Source of the DNA: Gammaproteobacteria bacterium Ga0077554
GTDB taxonomy: Bacteria; Pseudomonadota; Gammaproteobacteria; Ga0077554; Ga007554
Assembly (NCBI GenBank): GCA_001464585.1
Contig: LNFF01000019.1
Location: 44,981-108,980, forward strand
Direction: 5' to 3'
Length of the DNA: 64,000 nucleotides
Shown here piece by piece: positions 63,704 to 64,000 of the stretch (within the stretch, counting starts at the first letter, position 1; every line of letters begins with the position of its first letter). The notes below the pieces were generated by a model. The model did not search any database. It was not told where the DNA came from and saw only the letters and a list, made by a program, of their open reading frames with translations. The translations under genes and the position numbers were made by a program.

Positions 63704-63778
63704 AGTGATCTTGCAACCTTTTAATGGACAGCAGGAGGTTTCTCTTCTTGCTGTCCATTAAAAGGTTGCAAGATCACT
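63704..63778. repeat. 30-bp perfect inverted repeat
   Basis: Arms 63704-63733 and 63749-63778 (AGTGATCTTGCAACC, then TTTTAATGGACAGCA on the left) are exact complements with a 15-base pyrimidine-rich loop. It stands 69 bases upstream of the Cys-rich gene start. Far longer than a usual terminator stem; it may be a cruciform, a recombination site, a transcript hairpin or the scar of a mobile element. Confidence 0.85.
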
Positions 63779-63858
63779 TATAAAATCATCAAAAGAGGAA
63801 TCCAATCTATTCATCAAACAAAGGCGCAGGAGCGAGGGGGCACGTGACCCCAAGTTCA

Positions 63859-64000
63859 TCAGAAAAGCTCCCAATCAGGAAGCGGCGCCGTGTTCTTCGA
63901 CATAGGAACGCCTACGAAATAACTTCCCCTTTTTGCCAGTTCAAATTTGGTAGAACCGTGTAATTCCATGCAGGCAGGAGGACATCGGCAACGACACGCA
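63859..64000 (-). CDS. 3' end of an unrecognised gene, cut by the window edge
   Basis: A minus-strand frame open from the window end to a TGA at 63859. Its last residues read GSYFVGVPMSKNTAPLPDWELF. It runs in the same direction as the Cys-rich gene. Too short to name; the hairpin at 63704-63778 lies between. Confidence 0.35.
   Translation of the reverse strand, partial: ACRCRCPPACMELHGSTKFELAKRGSYFVGVPMSKNTAPLPDWELF

Overview
The window looks like the chromosome of a gammaproteobacterium, probably a free-living aquatic or environmental one. The evidence is a lipoprotein LpoA/LppC next to rsmI and yraN, a divergent yggS-proC-yggT / pilT block, a proteobacterial 14-subunit-type nuo operon, Kdo transferase WaaA (an LPS-bearing cell), and a PEP-CTERM protein (an exosortase-bearing cell). 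No rRNA, tRNA or CRISPR array was recognised. Assignment below class level is not supported.

Layout. 1-6.1 kb: an envelope/stress group on the minus strand (SPW-repeat membrane protein, two DUF4398 lipoproteins of which one ends in an OmpA domain, CsbD, ferritin-like protein), then a Crp/Fnr regulator and a GAF protein. 6.2-14.1 kb: a cytoplasmic metallophosphatase/5'-nucleotidase, YebC, then rsmI facing lpoA-yraN-BON lipoprotein, and a GlcD-type FAD oxidase. 14.2-20.2 kb: a dynamin-like GTPase, then yggT-proC-yggS divergent from pilT. 20.1-25 kb: BtuCD/FecCD-type ABC importer genes with a HAD phosphatase, a frameshifted PEP-CTERM GDSL esterase, and a TrpD2/YbiB-like protein. 25-32.1 kb: a porin with two OmpA domains, an ice-binding-like DUF3494 lipoprotein, a SERCA-like P-type ATPase, a DUF2934 protein and a small outer-membrane-like protein.

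32.2-53.2 kb: the complete respiratory complex I operon nuoA-N, read on the minus strand. It is split between nuoH and nuoI by about 5.8 kb. That insert holds a secreted RHS/YD-repeat protein with a variable C-terminus, a start/stop-overlapping candidate immunity gene, and a DUF4258 / YgiT-type zinc-finger pair, all on the same strand as nuo. Other nuo junctions carry palindromic repeats or a MITE-like element.

53.8-57.4 kb: a second, closely related Crp/Fnr regulator followed by a hybrid histidine kinase and a REC-PAS protein. 57.8-62.5 kb: waaA, an ELM1-family protein and a large protein of unknown function. 62.6-64 kb: an unrecognised Cys-rich gene beside a 30-bp perfect inverted repeat, and a gene fragment at the edge.

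The most striking signals are two. (1) The RHS toxin-like island sits inside an essential-type respiratory operon. (2) A family of palindromic DNA repeats is read in frame as protein: the same peptide (GGSCAS...RSPHLGILPG) is inserted at the N-terminal loop of both YggS and WaaA, related repeats form the C-terminal tail of ProC, and another supplies the stop of the FAD oxidase gene. At least four further repeat families fill the intergenic gaps.
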